Shown here: one piece after another, positions 1 through 8,492 of the stretch | Position numbering within the stretch: position 1 is the stretch's first letter | Layout: each line of letters starts with the position of its first letter | Source: RHKX01 sp963745755 | Lineage (GTDB): Bacteria > Actinomycetota > Thermoleophilia > Solirubrobacterales > 70-9 | NCBI GenBank assembly: GCA_963745755.1 | Contig: CAVUYP010000001.1 | Coordinates: 744,001 to 808,000 of the forward strand | Reading direction: 5' to 3' | Length of the DNA stretch: 64,000 bases | Notes under the pieces: model-generated | The model's input: only the letters and a program-made list of their open reading frames with translations | Told to the model about the DNA's origin: nothing | The model's database searches: none | Translations under genes and position numbers: made by a program

Positions 1-492
1 CCCGGCCGACGTGTAGACGTCGCCGTCGGCGACGAAGATCGGATCGGGATCGACCTCGACGGCCGGATAGCGCTCCGCCAGCCGCGCGCAGCTCGCCCAG
101 TGGGTCGTCGCGCGGCGGCCGTCCAGCAGCCCCGCCTCGGCGAGCAGGAAGGCGCCGGTGCAGACGCCGGCCACCCGCCGCGCCGAGCCGGCGAGCCGCC
201 GCACCGTCGTGACCATCCCGGGATCGCGAAGCGCCGCGCGAACACCGAGGCCGCCGGGCACGACCAGAGTGCCGATCGCCCCGCGCTGGCCGTCGAGCGA
301 ACCGTCGGCGGCGATCCGCAGGCCGCTGCTCGTCACCGCGGCACCGCCGCCGATCGTCAGCAACCGCAGCTCCGGAGCCCGGCCGGCGATCGCGCCGGCG
401 GTATGGAAGACCTCCCAGGGCCCGCTGACGTCGAGCGCCTGGACGTCGTCGAAGCCGACGAAGACGATCGGATCGGTCGGCGCGGCGCTCAT
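1..492 (-). CDS. GlxA-family transcriptional regulator, N-terminal DJ-1/PfpI-like domain (partial)
   Basis: The frame opens with ATG at 492 and is still open at the left edge, so only about 164 residues are visible. They read as the class I glutamine-amidotransferase/DJ-1-like half of GlxA-type AraC regulators: an early FVGFDDVQALDVSGPWEVF strand-loop, then VCTGAFLLAEAGLL around the nucleophile-elbow position and RRATTHWA shortly after, which is typical of this family. The AraC-type helix-turn-helix domain expected downstream lies outside the window, so the regulator call rests on the N-terminal half. A DJ-1/PfpI protein without a DNA-binding domain is the alternative. It is divergent from ku, and the intergenic space holds a palindromic repeat. 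Confidence 0.75.
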   Translation of the reverse strand, partial: MSAAPTDPIVFVGFDDVQALDVSGPWEVFHTAGAIAGRAPELRLLTIGGGAAVTSSGLRIAADGSLDGQRGAIGTLVVPGGLGVRAALRDPGMVTTVRRLAGSARRVAGVCTGAFLLAEAGLLDGRRATTHWASCARLAERYPAVEVDPDPIFVADGDVYTSAG

Positions 493-608
493 CGATGACG
501 ATCGTCGCTGCCGGCGCCCTGTCCGTCAAGTCGGGTATCCCACGATTTCCGCCAACCCGCTTGTCCCACCCCGCTTCCACATCCCCCACCCCGCTTCCAC
601 CTCCTCCA

Positions 609-665
609 CCCCGCCGAGGTCGAGGGAACGGGTGACAGTTGCCCCTTTCCTCCACCTCGGCGGGG
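609..665 (+). repeat. Intergenic palindromic repeat, copy 1
   Basis: Arms at 609-628 and 646-665 pair with a few mismatches around a 17-nt loop (629-645). The arms are versions of CCCCGCCGAGGTCGAGGAAA and its complement, and the loop fits C-NN-GTGA-N4-TGCC-N-C. The same element recurs at 32163 and 60847. Here it lies between divergent genes (glxA-like and ku), so it cannot be a terminator for either. Confidence 0.8.
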
Positions 666-747
666 GTTGGGTGACCTCGGCGGGGGGGTTGAGGCCTCTC
701 GGCGGGGGGTTGGGTGACCTCGGCGGGGGGTCGGAGGCGCAAGATCA
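666..747. repeat. Tandem GC-rich units flanking palindrome copy 1
   Basis: Three to four imperfect units of about 20-23 bp, each containing CCTCGGCGGGG followed by GGTTGGGTGA-like sequence, continue from the right arm of the palindrome. A looser CCCCACCCCGCTTCCACCTC array lies on its left (about 565-608). They look like expansions of the palindrome arm. Apart from these, 493-804 holds no gene that I can support. Confidence 0.6.
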
Positions 748-792
748 CACCCGACGTGGATGTTTCGGGCGGAAGCTGCGCGGTATCGTCGA

Positions 793-798
793 AACACT
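793..798 (+). promoter_or_regulatory. Possible -10 element of ku
   Basis: AACACT ends 6 nt before the ku ATG. The spacing matches the short-leader pattern of other genes here, but the hexamer is a weak match to TANNNT. Confidence 0.25.
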
Positions 799-804
799 GC
801 ACTC

Positions 805-1713
805 ATGCCACGCGCGATCTGGACAGGGACGATCACCTTCGGGCTGCTGAACGTGCCCGTGAAGCTGTACTCGGCGGTGTCGAGCAAGTCGATCCGCTTC
901 CGTGAGCTCCGCTCCAAGGACGGCTCCCGGGTCCGCCACAAGCGGGTCGCCGAGGCCGACGGCGAGGAGGTCGCCTACGAGGACCTCGTCAAGGGCTACG
1001 AGATCTCCCCCGACCAATACGTGATCCTCGCCCGCGAGGAGCTCGAGTCGCTCGACCCGAAGCGCTCGAAGGCGATCGAGATCGAGGACTTCGTCGACCT
1101 CGACCAGATCGACCCGATCTACTTCAACCAGCCGTACTACCTCGGCCCGGCGCCGGGCGCCGAACGCGCCTACGCGCTGCTCGCCGAGGCGATGGGCGAG
1201 CAGCGCAAGGTGGCGATCGCGCGCTTCGTGCTCCGCAACCGCGAGAGCCTGGCGGCGATCCGCGCCGGCGACGGGGTGCTGACGCTGGCGACGATGCGGT
1301 TCGCCGACGAGGTCGTGCCCGCCGCCCAGCTCGAGGGCCTGCTCGGCGAGGAGCTCGAGACCCCGCCGCGCAAGCAGGAGATCGAGATGGCCAAGCAGCT
1401 GATCGAGTCGCTGTCGACCGACTTCGACCCGAGCGCCTACGAGGACGAGCACCGCGCCCAGCTGCTGGCGCTGATCGAGCGCAAGGCGGCCGGCGAGGAC
1501 GTCCTCGCCGCCCAGCCGGAGGCGCCGAAGCCGACCAAGGCGCCGGATCTGATGGCCGCCCTCGAAGAGTCGCTGGCGGCGATCAAGGGCGACGAGTTGA
1601 GCGGCGGCGCCGAGCGCAAGACCGCCGGCAAGGCGAAGAAGAGCTCGAAGCCGGCCGCCAAGAAGCCGGCCGCGAAGGCGAAGAGCAAGTCACGGGCGAA
1701 GGCCGCGAAGTAG
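805..1713 (+). CDS. ku: Ku protein, non-homologous end joining
   Basis: 302-residue bacterial Ku, the homodimeric ring that binds DNA double-strand ends and recruits LigD. The start MPRAIWTGTITFGLLNVPVKLYSA is the canonical Ku N-terminus, so ATG 805 was chosen over an upstream start. The core continues through the QPYYLGP and KVAIARFVLR regions and ends near residue 200. The last 35 residues are almost only Lys, Ala and Ser, the basic tail usual in actinobacterial Ku. The LigD polymerase gene follows directly in another frame, giving a two-gene end-joining module. Confidence 0.95.
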   Translation: MPRAIWTGTITFGLLNVPVKLYSAVSSKSIRFRELRSKDGSRVRHKRVAEADGEEVAYEDLVKGYEISPDQYVILAREELESLDPKRSKAIEIEDFVDLDQIDPIYFNQPYYLGPAPGAERAYALLAEAMGEQRKVAIARFVLRNRESLAAIRAGDGVLTLATMRFADEVVPAAQLEGLLGEELETPPRKQEIEMAKQLIESLSTDFDPSAYEDEHRAQLLALIERKAAGEDVLAAQPEAPKPTKAPDLMAALEESLAAIKGDELSGGAERKTAGKAKKSSKPAAKKPAAKAKSKSRAKAAK

Positions 1714-1790
1714 AGATCGACGGCCGCCGGCTGTCGATCACCAACCTCGACAAGGTCCTCTACCCGGAGGCCGGTTTCAGCAAGGGCGAG

Positions 1791-2603
1791 GTGATCGACT
1801 ACTACGCCCGGATCGCCCCGGCGCTGCTGCCCCACCTCCGCGACCGGCCGCTGACCGTCGTCCGCTTCCCCGACGGGGTCGCCGGCAAGCACTTCTTCGA
1901 GAAGAACAGCCCCGCCCACCGGCCCGACTGGGTCCGGACCGTGCCGATCCGGGTCGGCAGTCGCGGCGGCACGATCGACTTCTGCGTCTGCGATGACCTG
2001 CCGACGCTGGTCTGGCTCGCCCAGCTGGCGGCGATCGAGCTGCACCCGTCGCTCGCCACCGCCGCCGACTTCGAGCGGCCGACGGTGCTCGCCTTCGACC
2101 TCGACCCCGGCGAGCCGGCGACGATCGTCGAGTGCTGTGCGGTCGCCCTGCGCGTCCGCGACCTGTTCGCCGAGCTTGGCCTCGAATCGTTCGCGAAGAC
2201 GTCCGGATCGAAGGGGATGCAGGTCTACGTGCCGCTCAACGGCGACGCGACCTACGCGACGACGAAGCCCTTCGCGCGGGCGGTGGCGCGAGCGCTCGAG
2301 AGCTCCGAGCCCGGCCTCGTCACCTCGCAGATGAAGAAGTCGCTGCGCCCCGGCAAGGTCTTCATCGACTGGAGCCAGAACACGACCACGAAGACGACGA
2401 TCGCCGCCTACTCGCTGCGGGCGCGCGCCGAGCCGACGGCGTCGACGCCGCTGCACTGGCACGAGGTCGAGCGGACCGCCGCGTCCGGCTACTCCGAGGA
2501 GCTGCGTTTCACGGCCGCCGCGGTGCTCGAGCGCTACGAGCGCGACGGCGACCCGTTCGCCCCCGTCCTCGAGCTCGAGCAGGAGCTGCCGGCGAGCGTC
2601 TAG
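1791..2603 (+). CDS. ligD: LigD-type DNA polymerase/primase domain protein (start unresolved)
   Basis: Stand-alone polymerase (PolDom) module of LigD, which fills in ends during Ku-dependent joining. Visible landmarks are HFFEKNSPAHRPDWV, the catalytic AFDLDPGEP acidic pair, GSKGMQVYVPL and SQNTTTKTTIAAYSLRA. No nuclease or ligase domain follows. GTG 1791 is the first standard start, but the conserved family N-terminus (VEIDGRRLSITNLDKVLYPEAG) is readable in the same frame from about 1710, immediately after and overlapping the ku stop, with no ATG, GTG or TTG in front of it. The true start is therefore probably a rare codon near 1716, or an indel hides it. The 3' end overlaps the gcvPB stop on the other strand. 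Confidence 0.85.
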   Translation: MIDYYARIAPALLPHLRDRPLTVVRFPDGVAGKHFFEKNSPAHRPDWVRTVPIRVGSRGGTIDFCVCDDLPTLVWLAQLAAIELHPSLATAADFERPTVLAFDLDPGEPATIVECCAVALRVRDLFAELGLESFAKTSGSKGMQVYVPLNGDATYATTKPFARAVARALESSEPGLVTSQMKKSLRPGKVFIDWSQNTTTKTTIAAYSLRARAEPTASTPLHWHEVERTAASGYSEELRFTAAAVLERYERDGDPFAPVLELEQELPASV

Positions 2604-4177
2604 AAGCTCTGGCGGACGACCGGGTTGCGGGCCGCCCCGGCCTCGTCGAGGCGGCGGACCGGGGTCGTGTACGGCGCCTGGCGGGCGATCTCCGGATCCG
2701 CCTCGGCCTCGGCGAGGATCGCCTCGACGGCGTCGGCGAAGCCGTCCAGCGACTCGCGCGTCTCGGTCTCGGTCGGCTCGATCATCAGCGCCTCGTCGAC
2801 GAGCAGCGGGAAGTAGACGGTCGGTGGGTGCATGTTGTGGTCGAGCAGCCGCTTGGCGATGTCGAGCGTCCTCACGCCGAGCTCCCGCTTGGCCTCGCTG
2901 CCGGAGAGGACGAACTCGTGCATCGGCCGGCGGTCGAAGGCGATCGGCAGGTACCTGCCGGCGCGGCCCTCGCGCATCCGCGCGAGCAGGTAGTTGGCGT
3001 TCAGGACCGCGGTCTCCGACGCCTCCGCGAGCCCGTCGCCGCCGAGGCTGAGGATGTAGGCGTAGGAGCGGACGAAGACGCCGAAGTTGCCCTGAAAGCC
3101 GCGCAGCCGGCCGATCGTCTCCGGGTGATCGCCGCCGCCGCGCAGCTCGAAGCGGGCGCCGGGAGCGTCGCCGTTGGAGCCGCTCGCCGGGCCCGTCTCG
3201 ACCCGCTCGATCCGCGGCACCGGCAGGTACGGCTCGATCCGCTCCGAGACGGCGATCGGGCCGGAGCCGGGACCGCCGCCGCCGTGCGGCTGGCTGAACG
3301 ACTTGTGGAGGTTGACGTGGACGATGTCGAAGCCCATGTCGCCGGGCCGCGAGTGGCCCATGATCGCGTTCAGGTTGGCGCCGTCGTAGTACAGCGTCCC
3401 CCCTGCCTCGCGGACGATCCCGGTGATCTCGGCGATGTTCGTGTCGAACAGGCCGAGCGTGTTCGGGTTGGTCAGCATCAGGCAGGCGACCGTCTCGTCG
3501 GTCTTGGCGCGGAGGTCGTCGAGGTCGACGCCGCCGTCCTCGTTGGTGGCGACCTTGACGACCTCGTAGCCGGCCATCGTCACCGAGGCCGGATTCGTGC
3601 CGTGTGCCGTGTCCGGCGTCAGCACCCGGGTCCGCCGCTCGGCCTCGCCGTTGCCGGCGTGGAAGGCGCGGGTGAGCAGCAGGCCGGCGAGCTCGCCGTG
3701 CGAGCCGGCCGACGGCTGCAGGCTGACGTGGGGCAGGCCGCAGATCTCGCTCAGCGCCCGCTCCAGCGACCACATCAGCTCCAGCGCGCCCTGGGCGCGG
3801 GCCGGGGCCTGGGCGGGGTGCAGGCGCGCATGGCCGGGCAGCGCCGCGACCCGCTCGTTGAGCCGCGGGTTGTGCTTCATCGTGCAGGAGCCGAGCGGGT
3901 AGATGCCGGAGTCGAGGTCGAAGTTGCGCCGCGACAGGCGGTTGTAGTGGCGGACGATCTCCGGCTCGGAGACCTCGGGGAGGCGCGCCGGCTCGGTCCG
4001 CAGCAGCTCGGCCGGGATCAGCTCCGCGATCGGCAGATCGCCGCCGGGGACGCCCGACGCCGGGATCGCGGCGGCGCGGCGGCCGGGGACGGAGCGCTCG
4101 TAGATCGTCCGGGCGCGGTCACGCTGCATCGGCGTCTCGACGCCGGAGCTTGCCGGCGGGTTGGCGGCGGCGCTCAC
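2600..4177 (-). CDS. gcvPB: Glycine dehydrogenase (decarboxylating) subunit 2
   Basis: 525-residue PLP-binding half of the split P-protein of the glycine cleavage system. It decarboxylates glycine and passes the aminomethyl group to the lipoyl arm of GcvH. Visible motifs are YPLGSCTMKHNPRLNE, QPSAGSHGE, DTAHGTNPAS and VNLHKSFSQPHGGGGPG, in which Lys292 is the expected Schiff-base lysine. Length is normal for subunit 2. Its ATG overlaps the gcvPA stop by 4 nt, so the two subunits are probably translationally coupled and made in equal amounts. Confidence 0.96.
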   Translation of the reverse strand: MSAAANPPASSGVETPMQRDRARTIYERSVPGRRAAAIPASGVPGGDLPIAELIPAELLRTEPARLPEVSEPEIVRHYNRLSRRNFDLDSGIYPLGSCTMKHNPRLNERVAALPGHARLHPAQAPARAQGALELMWSLERALSEICGLPHVSLQPSAGSHGELAGLLLTRAFHAGNGEAERRTRVLTPDTAHGTNPASVTMAGYEVVKVATNEDGGVDLDDLRAKTDETVACLMLTNPNTLGLFDTNIAEITGIVREAGGTLYYDGANLNAIMGHSRPGDMGFDIVHVNLHKSFSQPHGGGGPGSGPIAVSERIEPYLPVPRIERVETGPASGSNGDAPGARFELRGGGDHPETIGRLRGFQGNFGVFVRSYAYILSLGGDGLAEASETAVLNANYLLARMREGRAGRYLPIAFDRRPMHEFVLSGSEAKRELGVRTLDIAKRLLDHNMHPPTVYFPLLVDEALMIEPTETETRESLDGFADAVEAILAEAEADPEIARQAPYTTPVRRLDEAGAARNPVVRQSF

Positions 4178-5553
4178 GCCGGTACCTCCCGGCGCCGCTG
4201 CCCGTCGTCGCCGACCGGCTGACCGATCGCCTCCTCGAGCGCCTCGGCGAGACGGTCGATCTGGGCGACCGTGCGCTGCTCGGTGATCGCGACGAGCAGG
4301 CCGTTGCCGTACTCGGGGGCGAGCGGGACACCGGCGGCGATGCCGCGCGAAGCGCAGTGGTCGAGCACCCGGTCGACCGGGGCGTCGAAGCCGATCGCGA
4401 ACTCGCGGACGACGGGGGCGTCGTGGAGGGCGCTGACGCCGGCGACGGCGCCGAGGCGCTCGCGGGCGTAATCGGTACGGCGGACGAGCAGCTCGCCGAG
4501 CTCGACCAGCCCGACGCGGCCGAGCCAGCTCAGGTAGATCATCCCGCCGAGCGCGTTCAGCGCCTGGGCGGTGCAGATGTTGTGGGTCGCCTTCTCGCGG
4601 CGGATGTGCTGCTCGCGCGTCTGCAGCGCCAGCACGAAGCCGCGGCGACCGTCGACGTCGGTCGTCTCGCCGGCGATTCGCCCCGGCATCCGCCGGATCT
4701 GCGCCTCGGTGGCGCAGAAGAAGCCGAACGAGGGGCCGCCGTAGTCGAGCCGGTTGCCGAGCGGCTGACCCTCGCCGACGGCGATGTCGACGCCGGACTC
4801 GCCCGGCGGGCGGAGGATGCCGAGCGCGATCGGGTCGCAGGCGGCGATCAGCAGCGCGCCGGCGTCGTGGGCGATCCGCGCGATCGGCTCGAGATCCTCG
4901 ATCGCGCCGAGGAAGTTCGGATACTGGACGAAGACGGCGGCGGTGTCGGCATCGATCGCGGCGGCGAGCGCATCGAGGTCGGTGCGACCGCCGACGAGCG
5001 GCGTCTCGGCGATCGCCGCCGGATATCCGGCGGCGTAGGTGGCCAGCGTCTCCCGCGACTGCGGGTTGACGCCGCCCGAGACGACGAAGCGGCGGCGCCC
5101 GGTGGCGGCGATCGCCAGGTAGCCGGCGGCGGCAACCGTCGACGGCCCCTCGTAGAGGCCGGCGCTCGACAGCGGCAGGCCGGTCAGCTCGGTCATCGCC
5201 GTCTGGAACTCGAACATCGCCTGCAGCCCGCCCTGCGAGATCTCCGGCTGATACGGCGTGTAGGGGGTCAGGAACTCACTGCGGGAGACGATCGCGTCGA
5301 CGATCGCCGGCGCGTAGTGGTCGTACATGCCGGCGCCGAGGAAGCAGACCTCGGACTCGGCATCGGCGTTGCGGGAGGCGAGCTCCCGCATCCGCTCGTA
5401 GACCTCGGCCTCGGTCAGCCCGGCGGGCAGGTCGAGCTCGCGGTCGAGGCGGACCGCGGCGGGGACGTCGAACAGCTCCTCGATCGAGGAGACGCCGATC
5501 GCGGCGAGCATCTCGCGACGCTCGTCGTCGGTGACGGAGGTGTAGCCGCTCAC
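4174..5553 (-). CDS. gcvPA: Glycine dehydrogenase (decarboxylating) subunit 1
   Basis: 459-residue partner of GcvPB forming the heterotetrameric P-protein. Characteristic stretches are FLGAGMYDHYAPAIVD, FLTPYTPYQPEISQGGLQAMFEFQT, and NIGT-type sequence replaced by HNICTAQALNAL towards the C-terminus. GTG 5553 is chosen because MSGYTSVTDDERREML matches the family start and a TAACCT hexamer lies 7 nt upstream. The gcvH stop is 46 nt upstream, so this gene may be transcribed both from the gcv operon and from its own promoter. Confidence 0.95.
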   Translation of the reverse strand: MSGYTSVTDDERREMLAAIGVSSIEELFDVPAAVRLDRELDLPAGLTEAEVYERMRELASRNADAESEVCFLGAGMYDHYAPAIVDAIVSRSEFLTPYTPYQPEISQGGLQAMFEFQTAMTELTGLPLSSAGLYEGPSTVAAAGYLAIAATGRRRFVVSGGVNPQSRETLATYAAGYPAAIAETPLVGGRTDLDALAAAIDADTAAVFVQYPNFLGAIEDLEPIARIAHDAGALLIAACDPIALGILRPPGESGVDIAVGEGQPLGNRLDYGGPSFGFFCATEAQIRRMPGRIAGETTDVDGRRGFVLALQTREQHIRREKATHNICTAQALNALGGMIYLSWLGRVGLVELGELLVRRTDYARERLGAVAGVSALHDAPVVREFAIGFDAPVDRVLDHCASRGIAAGVPLAPEYGNGLLVAITEQRTVAQIDRLAEALEEAIGQPVGDDGQRRREVPA

Positions 5554-5560
5554 CCCGAGC

Positions 5561-5566
5561 AGGTTA
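5561..5566 (-). promoter_or_regulatory. Candidate -10 of gcvPA
   Basis: TAACCT on the minus strand, 7 nt before the GTG start, in the 46-nt gap behind gcvH. No Shine-Dalgarno sequence is present. Confidence 0.45.
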
Positions 5567-5599
5567 GCCAGACGCCCGGCGCGGCCCGGCGCGGACCGC

Positions 5600-5992
5600 T
5601 CAATCGGCGATCAGGTCGCGATAGGCGGCCGCGTCGAGCAACTGATCGACCTCGCCGGGGTCGCTGAGCCGCACCTTGACCATCCACCCCTTGCCGTAGG
5701 GATCGGTGTTGATCAGCTCCGGGTTCGTCCCCGCCTCGTCGTTGACCGCGAGGATCTCGCCGCTGAGCGGCGCGATCACGTCGGAGACGGCCTTGACCGA
5801 CTCGACCTCGGTGTAGGGCTCGTCCTTGACGACGGTCGCGCCGAGCTCGGGCGGGTCGAAGAAGACGACGTCGCCGAGCGAGTCCTGGGCGAACCAGGTG
5901 ACGCCGAACGTCGCCTGATCGCCCTCGATCCGCGCCCAGTCGTGCTCGGGGTGGTAGCGCAGGTCGTCGGGGTAGCTCTCCTCGGTCGCCAT
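5600..5992 (-). CDS. gcvH: Glycine cleavage system H protein
   Basis: 130-residue lipoyl carrier protein that shuttles the methylamine intermediate between P-, T- and L-proteins. The biotinyl/lipoyl fold is recognisable from YHPEHDWARIEGDQATFGVT to the lipoylation motif ESVKAVSD, with Lys67 as the modified residue, and ends with PYGKGWMVKVRLSD. Full length. It sits 22 nt behind gcvT and ahead of gcvPA, the usual gcv order. No lipoate ligase gene is in the window. Confidence 0.97.
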   Translation of the reverse strand: MATEESYPDDLRYHPEHDWARIEGDQATFGVTWFAQDSLGDVVFFDPPELGATVVKDEPYTEVESVKAVSDVIAPLSGEILAVNDEAGTNPELINTDPYGKGWMVKVRLSDPGEVDQLLDAAAYRDLIAD

Positions 5993-6014
5993 GTCGTCCT
6001 TTCGTCGGTCGCTG

Positions 6015-7103
6015 TCAGGTGCTCTTCGCGTAAAGCGGCTTGCTGCGGATCTCCGCCTCGCGACGGCGGCCGCGGACGTCGATCTCGATCGCCGTCCCGG
6101 GCTCGCTCGAATCGGAGCGAACGTATCCCATCCCGATGCCGATTCCCAGCGACGGCGAGAAGGTGCCGCTGGTCACGGTGCCGATCCGCTCGTCGTCGGC
6201 GAGGATCGGGTTGCCGGGCCGGGGGATGCCGCGGTCGGGGATCGCGAAGGCGACCAACCGCTCGGCGGTCCCGTCCGCGCGGGCCGCGGCGACCGCCGCC
6301 GAGCCGGCGAAGTCCGTCTCCTCCCTGCAGCACCAGCCGAGGCCGGCCTCGATCGGGTTGCGGTCCGGGCCGATGTCGTTGCCGTGCAGGTGGAAGCAGA
6401 CCTCGAGGCGGAGCGTGTCGCGGGCGCCGAGGCCGCACGGCGTCACGCCGGCGGCGAGCAGCTCGCGCCAGAGCCCGGCGGCGTCGCCGGGCGGGACGAG
6501 GATCTCGACGCCGTCCTCGCCCGTGTAGCCGGTCCCGCAGACGAGCGCCTCGGCGCCGGCGACCTCGAGGGTCGCCGTGCGCATCCGCGGCGGCAGCTCG
6601 GCGGAGGCCAGCGACGCGACGATTGCGCGCGCCTCCGGCCCCTGGACCGCGAGCATCGCGAAGTCGGGCGCGCAGTCGACGATCTCGACGTCGAACCCGT
6701 CGGCGAGCTGCCGGAACCGCGCCAGGTCGCGCCCGTGGTTGGCGGCGTTGGTGACGGTCAGGTAGTCCATCTCCCAGCCCTCGAGCAGGTAGCTGAACAG
6801 GTCGTCGAGGATGCCGCCGTCGTCCGCGCACAGGCACGAGTACTGGGCACCGCCGACCGCCAGCCGGGCGATGTCGTTGCTGACGACCCGTTGCAGGTAC
6901 TCGGCGGCCTGCGGGCCACGAGTGCCGATCTGGCCCATGTGGGAGACGTCGAAGACGCCGCAGCGGCCGCGGACGGCGGCGTGCTCGGCGGCGACGCCCT
7001 CGTACTGGACCGGCATCTCCCAACCGGCGAACGGGACGAGGCGACCGCCGGCGGCGACGTGCTCGTCGAAGAGCGGGGTCCGGCGGAGCGGCTCGGCGTT
7101 CAC
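6015..7103 (-). CDS. gcvT: Aminomethyltransferase, glycine cleavage T protein
   Basis: 362 residues. It transfers the one-carbon unit from aminomethyl-lipoyl GcvH to tetrahydrofolate. The start GTG 7103 gives VNAEPLRRTPLFDEHVAAGG, the usual T-protein N-terminus; longer starts would only add GC-rich antisense-like residues. Motifs include VPFAGWEMPVQY, FDVSHMGQI, YTVTNAANH-like YLTVTNAANHGRDL and GLGARDTLRLEVCFHLHGNDI near the folate-binding region. The preceding small gene ends 10 nt upstream. Confidence 0.95.
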   Translation of the reverse strand: MNAEPLRRTPLFDEHVAAGGRLVPFAGWEMPVQYEGVAAEHAAVRGRCGVFDVSHMGQIGTRGPQAAEYLQRVVSNDIARLAVGGAQYSCLCADDGGILDDLFSYLLEGWEMDYLTVTNAANHGRDLARFRQLADGFDVEIVDCAPDFAMLAVQGPEARAIVASLASAELPPRMRTATLEVAGAEALVCGTGYTGEDGVEILVPPGDAAGLWRELLAAGVTPCGLGARDTLRLEVCFHLHGNDIGPDRNPIEAGLGWCCREETDFAGSAAVAAARADGTAERLVAFAIPDRGIPRPGNPILADDERIGTVTSGTFSPSLGIGIGMGYVRSDSSEPGTAIEIDVRGRRREAEIRSKPLYAKST

Positions 7104-7113
7104 GCGGCGCAGG

Positions 7114-7335
7114 CTAGCGCGGGCCCGGGCGGCGGGCGGGAGCGCTCGGCGACACCTCGCCGGGAAGCTCGCGGAGGGCGAAGACGAGCGACTCGGCGTC
7201 GGCGACGCGCTCGCGGAGCTCGCCGTCGCTGCACAGGCGGGCCTCGAAGGCGGCACGGTGCTCGTCGTCGAACTCGCCGAGCAGATAGCCGATCGGGTCG
7301 TCGGGGTCTCGCTGCATCTCGCCGCCGCCGGTCAT
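7114..7335 (-). CDS. Small protein resembling the N-terminal segment of anti-sigma factors
   Basis: 73 residues from ATG 7335. The stretch PIGYLLGEFDDEHRAAFEARLCSDGELRERVADAE resembles the cytoplasmic N-terminal helix pair of RskA/RsiW-like anti-sigma factors (typically YLLGELDDEERAAFE). No transmembrane segment and no zinc-finger HxxxCxxC is present, and no sigma-factor gene is adjacent. It would be the first gene of the gcv operon and could be a soluble regulator or a remnant. An in-frame GTG at 7343 is an alternative start. Confidence 0.5.
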   Translation of the reverse strand: MTGGGEMQRDPDDPIGYLLGEFDDEHRAAFEARLCSDGELRERVADAESLVFALRELPGEVSPSAPARRPGPR

Positions 7336-7384
7336 CGGTTCACGAATGCAACTCTGGCAGACGGCCGCTCCCGGCCACCCTGGC

Positions 7385-7390
7385 TAGGGT
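7385..7390 (+). promoter_or_regulatory. Candidate -10 of the esterase gene
   Basis: TAGGGT lies 7 nt before ATG 7398. The divergent spacer to the small gene on the minus strand is only 62 nt, with no room for a long leader or a glycine riboswitch. Confidence 0.45.
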
Positions 7391-7397
7391 GCAGTCG

Positions 7398-8468
7398 ATG
7401 CGCCTGATCCATGAGAACGCCGCCCCCGACGACGAGCTCGGCCGCCCCTGGAGCCGCCCGCTGGCGGGGACCCTGGACCGACTCGTCGTCGAGTCCGACC
7501 TGCTCGCCGACAACCCGCTCGGCGACCCGGCTCGCCGCCCGCTCTACGTGCTGCGGCCGCCCGGGGTCGAGCTCGATCACCCCCGCCCCCTCCCCTGCGT
7601 CTACGTGATCCAGGGCTACACGGGACAGCTCGACATGTGGACGGGCCGCAAGGCGTTCGAGCCGACGTTCGTGGAGCGGATGGACGCGATGCTCGCCGCG
7701 CCGGAGTGCCCGGACGCGATCGTCGTCATGGTCGACTGCTGGACCAGCTACGGCGGCTCGCAGTTCCTCGACTCGACCGGGACCGGGCGCTACCAGTCCT
7801 ACCTCTGCGACGAGGTCGTGCCGTTCATCGACGACCGCTACCCGACCGCCGCCGACCGCGACCACCGCGGGATCAGCGGCAAGTCGTCGGGCGGCTACGG
7901 GGCGATGGTCGTGCCGATGATGCGCCCGGACGTCTTCTCGGCCCTGGCCACGCACGCCGGTGACGCGCTCTTCGAGCTGTCGCTGCCGCCGAGCATCGCA
8001 GCGACGATCCGCACCCTGCGTGACCGCTACGAGTCCTCCTACGACGTCTTCTTCGAGATGCTGCCGGAGGCCGACCCGTTCGACTTCGGTCACCACGGCG
8101 GACCGCTCGAGATCTACGGCTATGCCGCCTGCTATTCGCCCGACCCCGACCGGCCCGGCAAGGCGCTGTTGCCGTTCGACCCGGTCAGCGGCCGCATCGA
8201 CGAAGACGTCTGGAGCCTCTGGCTCGACCACGATCCGGTCGTGATGGCCCCCCACCACGCCGACGCACTGCGCTCGATGCGGCGCATCTACATCGACGCC
8301 GGCCGGGGCGACGAGTACTTCCTCGACCTCGGCGCCCAGGCCTTCGCGGCGGAGCTGGAGAGCCTCGGCGTTCCCCACAGCCTCGAGCTGTTCGACGGCA
8401 AGCACGGCGGCATCACCCACCGCTACCCCGGAGCGATTCGCGAGCTGGCGCTGGCGCTCAGCGACTAG
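7398..8468 (+). CDS. Esterase D-like alpha/beta hydrolase
   Basis: 356 residues with an esterase D/S-formylglutathione hydrolase type fold. The nucleophile elbow is ISGKSSGGYGAM with Ser163 as catalytic serine. RIYIDAGRGDEYFLD probably carries the catalytic Asp and FDGKHGGITHRYP the His. An N-terminal strand PCVYVIQGYTG provides the oxyanion region. No signal peptide or membrane segment, so it is cytoplasmic; substrate is unknown. It converges with ftsZ, and 24 nt after its stop lies a duplicated copy of the ftsZ tail. Confidence 0.8.
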   Translation: MRLIHENAAPDDELGRPWSRPLAGTLDRLVVESDLLADNPLGDPARRPLYVLRPPGVELDHPRPLPCVYVIQGYTGQLDMWTGRKAFEPTFVERMDAMLAAPECPDAIVVMVDCWTSYGGSQFLDSTGTGRYQSYLCDEVVPFIDDRYPTAADRDHRGISGKSSGGYGAMVVPMMRPDVFSALATHAGDALFELSLPPSIAATIRTLRDRYESSYDVFFEMLPEADPFDFGHHGGPLEIYGYAACYSPDPDRPGKALLPFDPVSGRIDEDVWSLWLDHDPVVMAPHHADALRSMRRIYIDAGRGDEYFLDLGAQAFAAELESLGVPHSLELFDGKHGGITHRYPGAIRELALALSD

Positions 8469-8492
8469 CGGCGGCGCCGCGCCGGGCCTGAG

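Noticed and set aside
609..747. Repeats considered as a CRISPR array
   Set aside because: Units are palindromic or arm-derived, spacers are not unique sequences of constant length, and no cas genes are nearby.
1600..1713. Programmed -1 frameshift producing a Ku-LigD fusion
   Set aside because: No classical slippery heptamer with a downstream structure was seen in the Lys-rich tail; an indel or rare start is simpler, so it is only raised as a question.
1437..3773. Very long open frames antisense to gcvPB and to many other genes
   Set aside because: They consist of Arg/Gly/Ala-rich low-complexity sequence with no family motif. Stop codons are rare in antisense frames at this GC content.
7336..7397. 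Glycine riboswitch for the gcv operon
   Set aside because: The spacer is 62 nt, too short for an aptamer, and has no matching conserved core.
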